This document shows positions 13,074-24,055 of a DNA stretch of 64,000 nucleotides, in pieces. Position numbers and translations under genes: made by a program. The notes under the pieces were generated by a model, which was not told the DNA's origin, made no database searches, and was given only the letters and a program-made list of their open reading frames with translations. Position 1 is the first letter of the stretch; each line of letters starts with the position of its first letter. Origin of the DNA: Glandiceps talaboti (taxonomy: Eukaryota > Hemichordata > Enteropneusta > Spengelidae); contig NC_135566.1 of the NCBI RefSeq assembly GCF_964340395.1, positions 5,290,001 to 5,354,000 on the forward strand. Reading direction: 5' to 3'.

Positions 13074-13080
13074 TGTGCGT
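13033..13080. repeat. GT dinucleotide microsatellite with GC interruptions at one end
   Basis: Direct run of GT dinucleotides ending in GCGCGTGTGCGTGT. Simple repeat, no coding potential. Confidence 0.85.
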
Positions 13081-13489
13081 GTATATTCCCTATCGTCTTT
13101 ACAGCCTTCAATGCACAGTTTGGTATCAGCGGCAATTCTAAGTGAATGCACTTCTATGAATTACATTTGCGACTATTTCACACTTTGTGTATAACAACTG
13201 TTTCTGTGGCAACTCATCAAAACAACAGACTCTGTATAAAGCCTGTATCTACCCAAATAGTTTGTCAATGGGTTGATAAACAAGACATTTTCTACCAACA
13301 TGACAGTATAGGGATTACCATAGCTACTCTGGCCATCTAAGTTTAGGCTCTGACAAAAGACAGAATATCTTTATTTTATTCAGATCTAATGTAAGTTTCA
13401 AATGTGTGCAATAACAAATAAGCAAGATTCAAGAAATGTTCCCTTCCTACTTTGAAGCATTGCAGAATTCTGTGTGTGTTAGCAAATGT

Positions 13490-14106
13490 ATTTAACCATA
13501 GGCAACACCAACATGTGAAACACTATGGTTTACCATAGGCAGTGATGCAATATACTGTACCACTGTATGGAACACTATGGTTTACCATAGGCAGTGATGC
13601 AATGCACTGCACCACAGTATGGAACACTTTGGTTTACCATAGGCAGTGATGCAATATACTGCACCACTGTATGGAACACTTTGGTTTACCATAGGCAGTG
13701 ATGCAATATACTGCACCACTGTATGGAACACTTTGGTTTACCATAGGCAGGGATGCAATGCACTGCACCACTGTATGGAACACTTTGGTTTACCATAGGC
13801 AGTGATGCAATATACTGCACCACTGTATGGAACACTATGGTTTACCATAGGCAGGGATGCAATGCACTGCACCACTCTATGGTTTACCATAGGCAGGTAT
13901 GGTTTACCATAGGCAGTGATGCAATATACTGCACCACTGTATGGAACACTATGGTTTACCATAGGCAGGGATGCAATGCACTGCACCACTGTATGGAACA
14001 CTATGGCTTACCATAGGCAGTGATGCAATATACTGCACCACTGTATGGAACACAATATTTTACCATGGGCAGGGATGCAATGCACTGCACCACTGTATGA
14101 AACACT
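13490..14106. repeat. 52-bp minisatellite, about 11 copies
   Basis: Tandem 52-bp units, measured from successive TATGGAACAC starts at 13566, 13618 and 13670. Each unit carries the hairpin-capable motif CTATGGTTTACCATAG followed by GGCAGTGATGCAATATACTG-like sequence. Units differ by a few substitutions, and at least one (near 13870-13915) is truncated. Both strands stay open for 87 codons through the array. The unit length is not a multiple of three and no known protein repeat results, so those frames are a repeat artefact. Confidence 0.9.
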
Positions 14107-14561
14107 TTGGTTTACTGTAGGTTTAATGTATGAATCATTTTGGTTTACCATGAGCAGTGAAGAAGTATTTACATTACAATGAAAATCAGAGAAAACACAG
14201 CTATGTCTTTCAAAATAGTTCCATTCTCAAGGTACATTTTCCATAGATAAAGGTTTTCTTCTAGGTATTCAAGTTTCCAGAAAATTCAGTTTTCTCAGGT
14301 TTTAAGTTTGAATTAGGGATTACGTAAAAATTTGATACAGCGGGAGAATAAGGATGGGATCCTATCTCTAGGAAGCAAGTCCAGTCACCATATTGCCACC
14401 TTGCAGGAAGAGTTTGCCTCATCCTATTTCAACCACTAGCTGACAACAGCCAATTATATACTGTATTAGACAACCTATGTCAATGGGTAAGTCAACTTGG
14501 TAAACAGTTGATACCATACTCCGAAATGATGCAATATACCCAGCCATCACCACAAAGCCAT

Positions 14562-14850
14562 ATGCAAATTACATCATCATATGCAAATTACATCATCATA
14601 TGCAAATTACATCATAACCAAATGCCATCAATTTCAAATTCATGTAACATGCTTATGACATCATCCCTGTATTCCACGCATAACACATCAGTGGATGCAA
14701 AATGATGCAATATGCAAATACCATCAGTCAAATGGTCAAATATGCAAATTACATCATTGTTAAATGATACAGTATGCAAATAACATTGTCACTATGTAAG
14801 ATGATGCAATATGCAAATTACACCACCATCACATGATGCAATATGCAAAT
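14562..14850. repeat. Degenerate repeat with eight exact ATGCAAAT octamers
   Basis: Exact ATGCAAAT starts at 14562, 14581, 14600, 14712, 14742, 14774, 14811 and 14843. Most are followed by TACATCATC or a similar string and preceded by GATGCAAT. ATGCAAAT is the classical POU/Oct-factor octamer. The spacing is irregular (19 bp at first, then about 30-110 bp), so this is a diverged tandem array rather than a clean satellite. Regulatory activity is not shown by sequence alone. Confidence 0.6.
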
Positions 14851-16395
14851 GACATCATCACTATGTAAAATGATGTTATATACAAATTACATCTGCAAAA
14901 TGATGGCATATGCATACAAGCATGTCTGTATGATGACACAAATTTAACAGTGATCTGTTCTCAGCTCTCCTGAAGACAGCGATACCACAAGTCTTTGAGT
15001 TTGTATTTATATTGCCTGGTACAGTCTCTCACAAACCAACAATGTACTCCTTTGCACAAAAGTACTGGAGACTTAAGAAATCCTCATACACTTAATGCAA
15101 TAATGGAACTCAAAATAACTTCCTCAAGTGATTATCTGCTGAAACTGAGGAATATTCATTCCATCTAGATATAGGGGATGATAGGGAAAGGGTTTATGCA
15201 AATTGACAAGGAATTAAATACCATGTCTTTCACCATAACACTAAAACTATGTGTTGAAATTTGACACGGACTGTCCACAGTCTGGACATCGTCATTCAGT
15301 AAATGCAAACACCTTTAATATAATTTGTTAACATTTCTTCTGAAAGTAGTGAATCAAAATTTTTACAACCATTTTTTCTACAAGGTTAGACTTAATTTGT
15401 TCGAATTTTCCAGTCACATTTCAAGGAATTAAAAACGTCAAATTTCAAGGAGATATACACCATCACAGTTGCATTTCCCAAACCCCCCCCTGACCCCCAC
15501 CCCCCTAACTTTTGCTTTACATGAAAATGACACCTTGAAAATGTTAATTTTCTTTGTAAACATTCTAACTCTGTGAAATGTCAACAACCAACATGGGCAC
15601 CTACATTTGAAATGCCACTTTGACAAGAAGGAGTTAGGAATTACTGGTTGAAAAAACAAAAAGGAAAAAAAATACACAAATAATCTGGCACAATTTCATT
15701 TGAATGTGAACATTAATTTAACCAGTATTGTAACTAAACAAGTTGCTGAGGCATGGTTTCTATGGTAACTCAGCCTATCAGTTAAATTGAAAGTTTCAAT
15801 ATCCCTGCTTTTCAGAAGAAAAAAAAAATACTTGAATAATTTTTTGGAGTTAATCTGCACGCTATACAAGTACGACACTAAACGATCACATGATAAGAAA
15901 ATTGGATAGAATATGTCAATGTTAATATTTGTCTAGAGTTTGACTGGTCTTTGACCACTTTTATCCTATATCATCAAAAAGAAAAAGAAAGAAGACATTG
16001 CACTGGGAGGACTAATTTATCAATTCTTCTACAAGCTAAGCCCTTGACACTAATAATGAATACACTTTCATGACATCAATGCAGAAAAAAGGTCAAAACT
16101 GTAGCAAATTCCTTTGTTTAATTTTAAGAAAAATTAAGTAATATCTACTTTAATACATTTTTTTCTTTTACTTTTTGTTTTTACTTTTATTGTTAGCTTA
16201 AGTTTAAACTGTGAAAAACTGGATATATATATATTTTTTTTAAGAGTATTATAGGTTGACCTTTGACTTATGAACTTTGCTACTTTTCCTAAGAGCATCT
16301 CTTCACAAAACCCTGTTCTTTATATATATATATACTTTGAATCAAAAAAGAAAACGATAGAGGAGTTCTGAGTTCTCGAAAAAAGTATGCTCTTA

Positions 16396-16401
16396 TTTAT
16401 T
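16396..16401 (-). terminator. GRK2: Candidate poly(A) signal of the GRK gene
   Basis: AATAAA on the minus strand about 400 bases after the GRK stop codon. Another lies at 16186-16191. In sequence this AT-rich the hexamer occurs by chance, so which one is used cannot be decided. Confidence 0.25.
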
Positions 16402-16698
16402 CATACCATGTAAATAGTTTTCATGTTAATTTATGAGTACATGATTTTCAGTTTCCTTTTTTGTTATCAGGACATTTCTGTGCATACACCTATAAGTATA
16501 TTTAAGATGGAGAACTCAGAGCCCAGCTATATGATATAATGTCACATTTTTTTCTCCTTCCACTTTCTAGGAGTGAAAGACTATGCTGATAACAGGGTCC
16601 ATGCAGCTCAAACAATTTGAACACACGCAAACAAACAGCCTTGTCACAGACTCTTCCGACTTGCTGCAAACCAAGCTTTAGACTATCTCCTTTTAATA

Positions 16699-16722
16699 CA
16701 TCATCATCATCATCATCATCCT
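16699..16722. repeat. CAT trinucleotide repeat
   Basis: Run of CAT/ATC triplets about 80-100 bases downstream of the GRK stop codon in the direction of transcription, so it probably lies in the 3'UTR. Confidence 0.75.
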
Positions 16723-16799
16723 GTTATTAGACAAAAAAAAAGCTTTTTTTTTTTTTTTTAGACTTGTTAACAGCAGTGATGGTTGTGTGTGTTGACTGG

Positions 16800-16958
16800 T
16801 TAGTTGCCATTGCTATTTCTGTGTGCCACTGAATTTTTCATTATGTCAGATGACGAACCTTGGGTGGCCAACATTTTGGGACCTCTTCTCAACATACGCT
16901 GTGCCTCCAAGAAAGCTTCTTTGATTTCCTTGAACCACTGTACAAACTCAGGGTCACT
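16800..16958 (-). CDS. GRK2: GRK2/3 exon 15 (last): end of PH domain and C-terminal tail
   Basis: 159 bases, 52 residues and a TAA stop at 16802-16800. It starts [20 protein letters not shown], the final helix of the PH domain, which with the following residues binds Gbeta-gamma in GRK2. The tryptophan of VQW is conserved. The tail is basic, then Ser-rich, and ends NSNGN, comparable with the vertebrate GSANGL ending but two residues shorter overall. The acceptor is TGTAG before AGTGAC, entering in phase 0. It is separated from exon 14 by a 3.75-kb intron. Confidence 0.93.
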   Translation of the reverse strand, partial: SDPEFVQWFKEIKEAFLEAQRMLRRGPKMLATQGSSSDIMKNSVAHRNSNGN

Positions 16959-17470
16959 CTACAGAAAAACATACAAAAAAAAAAAGAGCACAACAATTTC
17001 AAATATAATGTAACATTCAACCACTAGATAATAACCAACATTCTCTTTGTTTTAGAGCACACGTAAAAAATTCATTTCAGGTGTATATTTCCAAAGGCAT
17101 CGTAACTAATCAATTTCATGCATCAATTGCACCAGCTGTGGCAGCCCTGCTAATATTTCAGACACTTACCATTGACTACATAACATGCTATGTGATACGT
17201 GTGCATCTAGAACAATTCAAATATTGTATTTTGCTCTTTAATATAAAAAGACAAAATCTTCATTACATACAATTTTTACTCAATATCAACCAATATTTAA
17301 GATAAATTATGAATGTATATGATACTTGTTTACAGCATTCATACCAGTATGTGAAATGTGCTATAATGGATGGAATTTCTGTTACAGTCTATTACCTATT
17401 CTTGAGAACACATTAAAGGGCAACAAGCCGAGTTTATATAGTTTTGGTGCATCATTTTTGCTATTTTTCT

Positions 17471-17780
17471 AAAAGGTACTTTAGTATTCTACTTACAGAA
17501 CCGTACTCAACGATCACTTGCAAATTGACTGAACTCAAATCTGGTATTAAGATTTAATTTATAAATGATCTGATGACGTAATTTATCATACGTATAAAAA
17601 TGTTGAGGAAATCCCTCCTACCCCGGTATGTAATCAACTGTTCTAATAATACCAGAACACACTTTGAATTTTATAGAACTTTATCATGCATTGACATCAA
17701 CTTTACACTAGAAAAGTTTACTCAAGGCTTAATGTAAGTATTTTCACCAGAGTAAAACAATTTATAAACTCAGTTTGTAC
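17471..17780 (+). repeat. Dispersed repeat, copy 1 (~310 bp)
   Basis: Starts AAAAGGTACT and ends AACTCAGTTTGTAC. The same diverged sequence occurs in the same orientation at 34287-34584, in another intron of the GRK gene. Shared blocks include CTTGCAA(A)TTGACTGAA, AAATCTGGTAT and ATGACGTAATTT. There is no coding frame and no obvious terminal repeat, so it is an unclassified interspersed element. Confidence 0.6.
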
Positions 17781-18491
17781 TACTTTTAAATGAAAGAGAA
17801 TTGTGGTCTTTCCAAATAATTTTGTCCCTAAACTTATTAATACAAGACAAAGCATATTGGCTGAGGTGAGTGTCTACATAATGTGAGCCCTGGTACTCAA
17901 TTAAAGGATGTCTATTCTGACACTGTATATAAAATATAATAACACTAAGACTGATAATTATTTTGATGGAAATTCTAATAATAAATTTGTTTTATTAATC
18001 TAATATTTGTTTCGGGGGGTTTATTTTATTTTCTGGCCAATTCACAAATTGACACTATTTATCAGATTTTCACAACATTCAGTACCTATAATGTCAAGGG
18101 TTAAATCTCTCGCTACAATGAAAATTATTTGGGCTGCAAAAAGAGAATGGTTCGAATTGTGACTTTGGAGACAGTCTACAACCTGTGAAAAAACACCAAT
18201 GCTTTTGATAAGCAAGACTGAGGCAAGTTTCATGCAAAGACATACAATGTAATTAGATTGGATAAATTTAAGTATAAACATTGCACGACTCCTGGACCCC
18301 AGAACTCTGTTTACTGATAGAATTGCTACACATTATAACAACCAAATCCAAGTGTTACTGCTGTGACATTATAATTCCCACAGATATACACAAACTGATA
18401 AAAGCATCATGTGACCTGCCCTGGAGGCACCACTGTTTTTTTTATATCACTTTTATTGTTGCTTATACTTCATTTTGTCTTTGCATGAAGT

Positions 18492-18594
18492 CTTTCCTTA
18501 GCTAACTTCATTCAAGCAAAAGCACTGGTGTTTTTTCTTTGTTGTACTTCCTTAGCTCCCTTCATTCAAACAAAAGCATCAGTGTTTTGTCTTC
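18492..18594. repeat. Two-copy direct repeat, ~50 bp each
   Basis: TTCCTTAGCTAACTTCATTC followed by AAGCAAAAGCACTGGTGTTTT is repeated with a few substitutions about 55 bases later. Local tandem duplication within a GRK intron. Confidence 0.6.
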
Positions 18595-19714
18595 AGTTGT
18601 AATTGATTACAACCTTGTATTAAAACATTCCTACAATGACTGGAGTCCAAAAAAATATAAAGAAGACACCACACATGGTTTTCATGGGTGTTTTCTGGAC
18701 TCGGCACACTGTCTGAATGCTTTACTAGGAACTTCTTATCAGCTATGTCTATCTATGCAAACATGGTTGTGGTCATTCCCTTTTTAGCAGCTTGATAAAT
18801 TTTCATTGTCCATATGTTTTATGCTCAACAGGTACTTTGTACACTTTTTAGTTCAGATTAACAATATGTCAGTGTTTCCATAATTTGTTTGTATGTCCTG
18901 AGTTTGCTAGGAATTTAAATGATAATTATGCATTATTCCTTGTGAAGCGAATATCCAGGTCCCTACAATACACTGAGATTCTTCTATAAATTGTGTGTTT
19001 TGAAAACATGAGAAAAAGTTGTCATTTCATTTTCCTTGAGGAATTTGGTGGTCCACTTCAATGAAATCATTACTATTTTTGGCAATGAGGTCTAAATATC
19101 CCTAAGTTTAAAAAAGTTTGTTTGATCTTTTTTTTCAATACTGGATAAGTTCAAGTAATAAAAACGTAGGGGTAATACGATCCTGGTCACCCCAGATGTC
19201 ACCGGCTCACAGACTCTGCATATGGCTTTCAGAAAATTGTTAGTATGAGAAATAAGACAAAGAAGTGGTGCTTGCTTGTACTTGGGCAAAAAATTGAGTG
19301 AATTGTTTCTGCTACAAAGGAAAGTGGTTTGGAGGTGTTTGTGAACAAAAGGGCTTGGGAGGGTTGCGTATTCTCTACACTACTGATTCTAACTACAACT
19401 ACAAGACAATTTCAGAACAAACAATTTTTGTAGTTTGTTTGTGTGTGAAACTTGTATTTCGAAATCAGGGGATAATCTATGTCGATATATATGTCATGTG
19501 TCATGTAAGGGAAAGTGCATGAAATACTTTATCTGTGAAGCAATCAAAGTGCTAGCAAGTTGATGGTATGTAAAGTTAGTCATTTACAGTGCTGTTGGAA
19601 ATTAGGTTTAGTTTTTTGTTAATCAAATATTCAAGGAAAGCCATAGACTACCACTATCAAGCCAAGCATAGCAGACAAAAAATGTTCCAAATGTTTGCAG
19701 CTTACCAAAAGACC

Positions 19715-19905
19715 CAAATTTATACATTTGAAATGTTGGTACCTTGACGATGGAACAAATTTATACATTTGAAATGTTGGCACCTTGACGATGAAACAAG
19801 TTTATACATTTGAAATGTTGGCACCTTGACGATGAAACAAGTTTATACATTTCAAATTTTTGCAGCTTGCTGATGAAATCAGTTTGTAAGTTTCCAAAGT
19901 TTTAC
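19715..19905. repeat. 41-bp tandem repeat, about 4.5 copies
   Basis: Unit starts TTTATACATTTGAAATGTTG and continues GCACCTTGACGATGAAACAA. The first three copies are nearly identical and the last is diverged. It lies in GRK intron 14. Confidence 0.8.
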
Positions 19906-20709
19906 AGCTTGGCGATGACAATAATTCAGACTTGTTCCAGTAAAAGCAAGCTTGATTTAGCCCATGAGATTATCTATATTTTTCAACTCTGTTGATTCTT
20001 TTCAAATTAAATTCACAGAGTAGCTGATGAATACTAGTTCATTCTATTTGACATAAACAATATTACGGTACAATTGATCCAAATATTGTCGATGCAGACA
20101 GAATGTGCCATAAAAAACTGATATTTAAAAAAAAAGAAAACTTGCTTGGCTTGTTAGTAGCACCCTGTATTGTGTTAACACTGATTAGCAACACGTTAAA
20201 TTAAAACTCAAACTGCTAGTTGCAAAAAAAACATCAAAACTTGGTCAATTTTTGATGAATGAATTAGACAGCCGAGCATGACAAGCTATGGCATTTTTAA
20301 TTAAGCAAAGCTGAAAATATTATTACAGAGTAGAACTTAAGATACCACAGCATCCGTGAGCATAGCAGCCCAATGATTTGTATTTTTATCACTGCACTCT
20401 CCTCATACCTCGGTTTTAAGAACAAGTGTGCCTCGTTTGTTTTTGGTGGGGTGTTCTACATGTATCTTTATACATTTACTTTCTTTGACTTGACCTTCCT
20501 CTATGCGTGTGACCTTATCCCAAGTCACAATGTTGCTGTTCTGTATGGAGTGGAAAAACAAATATGACATCACTTTCATCGTAAATATATATCATTTTAA
20601 CCCTTCTACCACCTATATTCTCTTCCAGGTGGAATGCTCCCATAGTGTGAGATACAGGATGGGATCATTCCATTACTGGGAAAACATAAAATGGGTAGAA
20701 GTGGCTCAC

Positions 20710-20820
20710 CTCCGTCCTAAGTACAAACTGTTTGCCTCCTTTTACTTTTAACTGAATACATTTGAAGTTTTTAATTGTTGTTTCGTCCACTGACACCACC
20801 TGTTCCATGGTTAAAATATT
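20710..20820 (-). CDS. GRK2: GRK2/3 exon 14: second half of PH domain
   Basis: 111 bases, 37 codons, phase 0 at both ends. Begins [13 protein letters not shown] and ends [10 protein letters not shown] just before a GTGAGC donor; the acceptor is TTTCAG. It matches the human segment LLTMEEIQ to QFILQCD residue for residue in length. The GGKQF strand is typical of the GRK2 PH domain, which binds phosphoinositides and Gbeta-gamma. Confidence 0.94.
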
Positions 20821-21823
20821 CTGAAAGAAGACAAGCATATTATATTAACATTTAACAGTAGCAATCTGCCTTCTTCAATCCCTGTATTCATAGAAGTCCG
20901 GATGGTGACACTGGCAAACGTTCTCTCCACAAAGCCTATAAGCTTACAACCGGGTAATAAATTTACACAATCAACAAAATAAGGCATCATGTGACTTTAT
21001 CAACATAATATATGCATCATGTGACTAATTCAACCAATTAGCTTTAAGTATATGCATGGTATCCATAATTACTGAATCTTCAAAATTGAGTGTACAGATT
21101 GAGTGACAAGAGCACCAGGTCAAACAGCCAGTTTTACGTAGGTTAATGTATACCACACTGACTACGAGGGCGCTGTTTCTATCAAGTGTTGATTTGAAAA
21201 AGTGAAGGCAGCTAACTGTCACTCTCCTCCTTAGATGGTTGCCAAGGTTATATTTAAAATAGTGATGAAGATTTCATATTGTGTATAACCTTCTAGGCAA
21301 CTAAATATGAAATGAAAGCCATTCCATGAATCTCACAGATCTGTGTAAGTTTCAATTTGACCTTCCTCTTGACGACTTCTCCTTTCTGACAACATTTAGT
21401 TTGACTATAACTATTCTATATCTACCATCTTGGTGTCCTGCTCCAAATATTATATACACAGGTCATTTCATGAACTTATTGTGATGTATATATGTACTCA
21501 TGAAGATATCAAAGGCCCAGTTCAGATATGGACAGAAATTGACATGTAAAAACTGATGTCTGGCAGAACTAAAGAAACCATAATCCTAATGGATCCACTG
21601 AAAGATAACACTATGTGAGAACCTGGGATTGAAACCTTGGCCTTTAAGTTAAGAGAACATTACTCCCCTTCCTCACTCAAGCACGTACATATGTATATAA
21701 CATTCTAAGTCCTTGTACAAGGCTTTACTATGAATACTGAACCAGGCTATCGAAGCAACATCTGATGTTAATGTATCAAACACACCAGTGTGATGAATCA
21801 CTGACTATAGTTGTCAGTCTTAC

Positions 21824-21960
21824 CCCCTTCTCCCCTTCTCCCTGCCATTCAAGTCTGTTTGGAAAGAGATAGAAATATCTTTTCTGCCATGCAGTCAGGA
21901 AGGGACCACCCAGTTTCAACATCTGGCCATGCATTATGCAGTCCTTTCCTAGTGCATATT
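21824..21960 (-). CDS. GRK2: GRK2/3 exon 13: first half of PH domain
   Basis: 137 bases. The first two complete a Glu codon split from exon 12, then 45 codons starting [20 protein letters not shown] and running through the hallmark [12 protein letters not shown] to GEGEKG at a GTAAGA donor. This is the beta-sandwich start of the PH domain, and the tryptophan and basic residues of the [11 protein letters not shown] strand are conserved. One residue shorter than human GRK2 in the loop after GEGE. Confidence 0.95.
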
Positions 21961-22647
21961 CTGAAAAAAACAAAAGAGAACAAAGTTGATCCTGAAGATT
22001 TCTCGAAGTGACTGAAAATATTCATCACCTTGGTAGACCAAATAATTTACAGGTTATACCACACAAATAGTTAAATTTAGTATTAAAATAACATTTCAAT
22101 CTGGTAAGGTTGAAAGTTCAATTTGATTTTAGAGTTGAACTGCTTGAATGTACACTATAACCTTGTGATTCTTGAATAATTCTCTCGTTCCCCCTTTTTG
22201 GTTAATAGTTATGTTTTGTAAGCTTGTCAGTTTTTGTGTTACTCTATTTACTTTGCAATTCATACTTTACTGTAAGCTTTTTCCAAATGCTTTTGAAAAA
22301 AAAGTTCATTCAAATTTGTTAAACAAACTGTAGACAAATTACATCTCTAGCCTGTATGGCTAATAAGTATGATAAGAAATCACGTCTGAACTCTACATTG
22401 TAGTGGAAACTGGCACTTTATAAAATTCACTTGATTGATTAATTTATTGATTGATTAATTGAAGAAAGCATGGTTGCATATATCTTTAGTTAGGACATGT
22501 ATTGGTGGTCTGCTGAACTGATAGTACCCAGGTAGCATTTACTGTTGTACAGGTAAACACTGAGACACCGAGAGATTGGAGCTGAGAATGTCTGAGATAA
22601 AATGATGTATTATCATAGAAAGATAGATATGAAAAGGCTTCTCATAC

Positions 22648-22810
22648 CTCCTTCATCAGGATGCATGTTTTTCTTGGCTTTCTTTTTGGCTTCCGATTTA
22701 TCAGCGTCTTGGTTTATTGTTTCATAGACTGTCTCTGCTATTTCCTGCTGCCATCTCTCTGATATGACCAGTGGAAAGTTTTTGTACAGTTCCTGGTCAG
22801 CTTCTGTCAG
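22648..22810 (-). CDS. GRK2: GRK2/3 exon 12: C-terminal extension of the kinase core and linker to PH
   Basis: 163 bases, 54 codons plus one base. Reads [20 protein letters not shown], then the helix [13 protein letters not shown] and a lysine-rich linker (EAKKKAKK) into HPDEG. In GRK2 this part returns to pack on the RH domain and leads into PH. The length equals human GRK2 exactly. Acceptor ACACAG, donor GTATGA, with a split codon at the 3' end. Confidence 0.94.
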
Positions 22811-23161
22811 CTGTGTAAAACAATAACACATATACTTTCAACTGTTATACACTCAAAATAACTGTAACTATGAACCTGGTTTGTGTGTGGAAAAATTGAG
22901 ACAAACCTTTGTAGCAATGTTAACATACTTATGTAATAAAGTTTGTGTGTGATGTATTAAACTCTGTATGCTATATTTTCATCATAAAATGTTTGTGTAA
23001 TTTTGCCACTCATATAAAGACTTCAGAAATTTAAAAACATACAATACAAGTAAACTGCTTTTACAGAACATCCTGCATAGACACGGTATCAAGTAAAATC
23101 CCCAAAAGATTTATTCTTAACAAAACAACTCCTACATTGTGTACATAGTAAAACATACACC

Positions 23162-23414
23162 AATAGGGAACTTGCAATCCAGACTGAGCATGCTCAGGCG
23201 CAAAGGACTATGGGATTATCTGTGGTTATTATAATACCTAATTTGGTGCTACCAATAAAATAAACCTCCCACAATTGTCAGGATAAACTATGAATTGATC
23301 ATTTGTGGTTGCAAACAATGTAACAGTATTGTTTACAATACCAATTCATTAGTATTTATTATCATATTTCCCATGATGCAACATTCAACATGGCGGGTTT
23401 GCAAGTTCCCTATT
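23162..23414. mobile_element. Fold-back MITE, copy 1 (~253 bp)
   Basis: Ends are inverted: AATAGGGAACTTGCAA at the left and TTGCAAGTTCCCTATT at the right. Imperfect complementarity continues inward, for example CTATGGGATTAT against ATCATATTTCCCATG, so most of the element can fold on itself. A second copy lies in the same orientation at 28148-28399, and a related right end at about 30010-30053. It has no coding frame. Confidence 0.75.
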
Positions 23415-23786
23415 CATCCTCCGGCCCACTTTCAAAAGAGAGGACATGGCTTGAATCAACAAACAGTGATCACAATCTGTGATCTTTTACATGAAACACT
23501 GCCCTCTGGTGAAAGATATTACAAACTCACAGTTGTCAATTGGCATCATCGAAAGAAATGACTTATATATCAAACAGCCCCCTCTGGTGACTAAAATTAG
23601 AAATTCCATTGTCAATTATTAATAATATATGATCAAAAGAATTGATGTTTACATCAAACAGCACCTCTCTTAAAAATGAAATTAAAAATTCTGTTGTCAT
23701 GTGATACGATCAAAAGTAATTATCTTCACATCAAAGAGCACCCTTTAATAAACTGGAATTACAAATTCAGTTGTCAACTTGTGTGT

Positions 23787-24055
23787 TCAAAATGAATGAC
23801 CTTGCCAATGAACAGTATAGTATGCTCTGGTAATGTAAATATTTTGCAAGACAACCTGCTAGCATGACAGCACCAATGAATGATCTTTAATGTAAACAGC
23901 GACAAGTCGCCATTTAGAAATTCAGTTGCCGACTGCTAATAATGATCAAAAGGAATGACCTTGTCAATGAATAGTAAGCTCTAGTCATGTAAATATATTT
24001 TGCAAGACAATCAACTACTATGACAGCACTGACGATCTCCAATGTAAACAGCGCC
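23787..24055. repeat. Two diverged direct copies of a ~115-bp repeat
   Basis: Copies at about 23787-23902 and 23946-24055 share AATGACCTTG(C/T)CAATGAA, TGTAAATAT(AT)TTTGCAAGACAA, TGACAGCAC and AATGTAAACAGCG. The second ends GCGCCCTCTAGAGAC, a string also seen near 12663. Probably pieces of an old interspersed element. Confidence 0.5.

Larger units (their letters stand above)
7457..16799. other. Intergenic region between two convergent genes
   Basis: About 9.3 kb between the sulfotransferase and the stop codon of the GRK gene, which point towards each other. I found no recognisable exons. Contents are a C-tract near 7890-7904, an inverted-repeat element (8086-8500), a CAAA run (9626-9651), a GT tract (about 13033-13080), a 52-bp minisatellite (13490-14106), an octamer-rich repeat (14562-14850), ATAT/TA runs near 16220 and 16320, and CAT triplets near 16699-16722. 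The part nearest 16800 should be GRK 3'UTR. Confidence 0.55.
16959..20709 (-). other. GRK2: GRK2/3 intron 14
   Basis: 3.75 kb without recognisable exons. It contains one copy of a ~310-bp dispersed repeat (17471-17780), a two-copy direct repeat (18492-18594), a 41-bp tandem repeat (about 19715-19905), and otherwise AT-rich unique sequence. Confidence 0.7.

Noticed and set aside
13738-14016. 87-codon open frames on both strands
   Set aside because: Produced by the 52-bp minisatellite; the unit is not a multiple of three and the two strands are open symmetrically.
21624-21690. Possible tRNA gene on the minus strand (GGTTTCAATCC resembles a B-box)
   Set aside because: No matching A-box, and neither anticodon nor T-stem pairs properly; at best a very old remnant.
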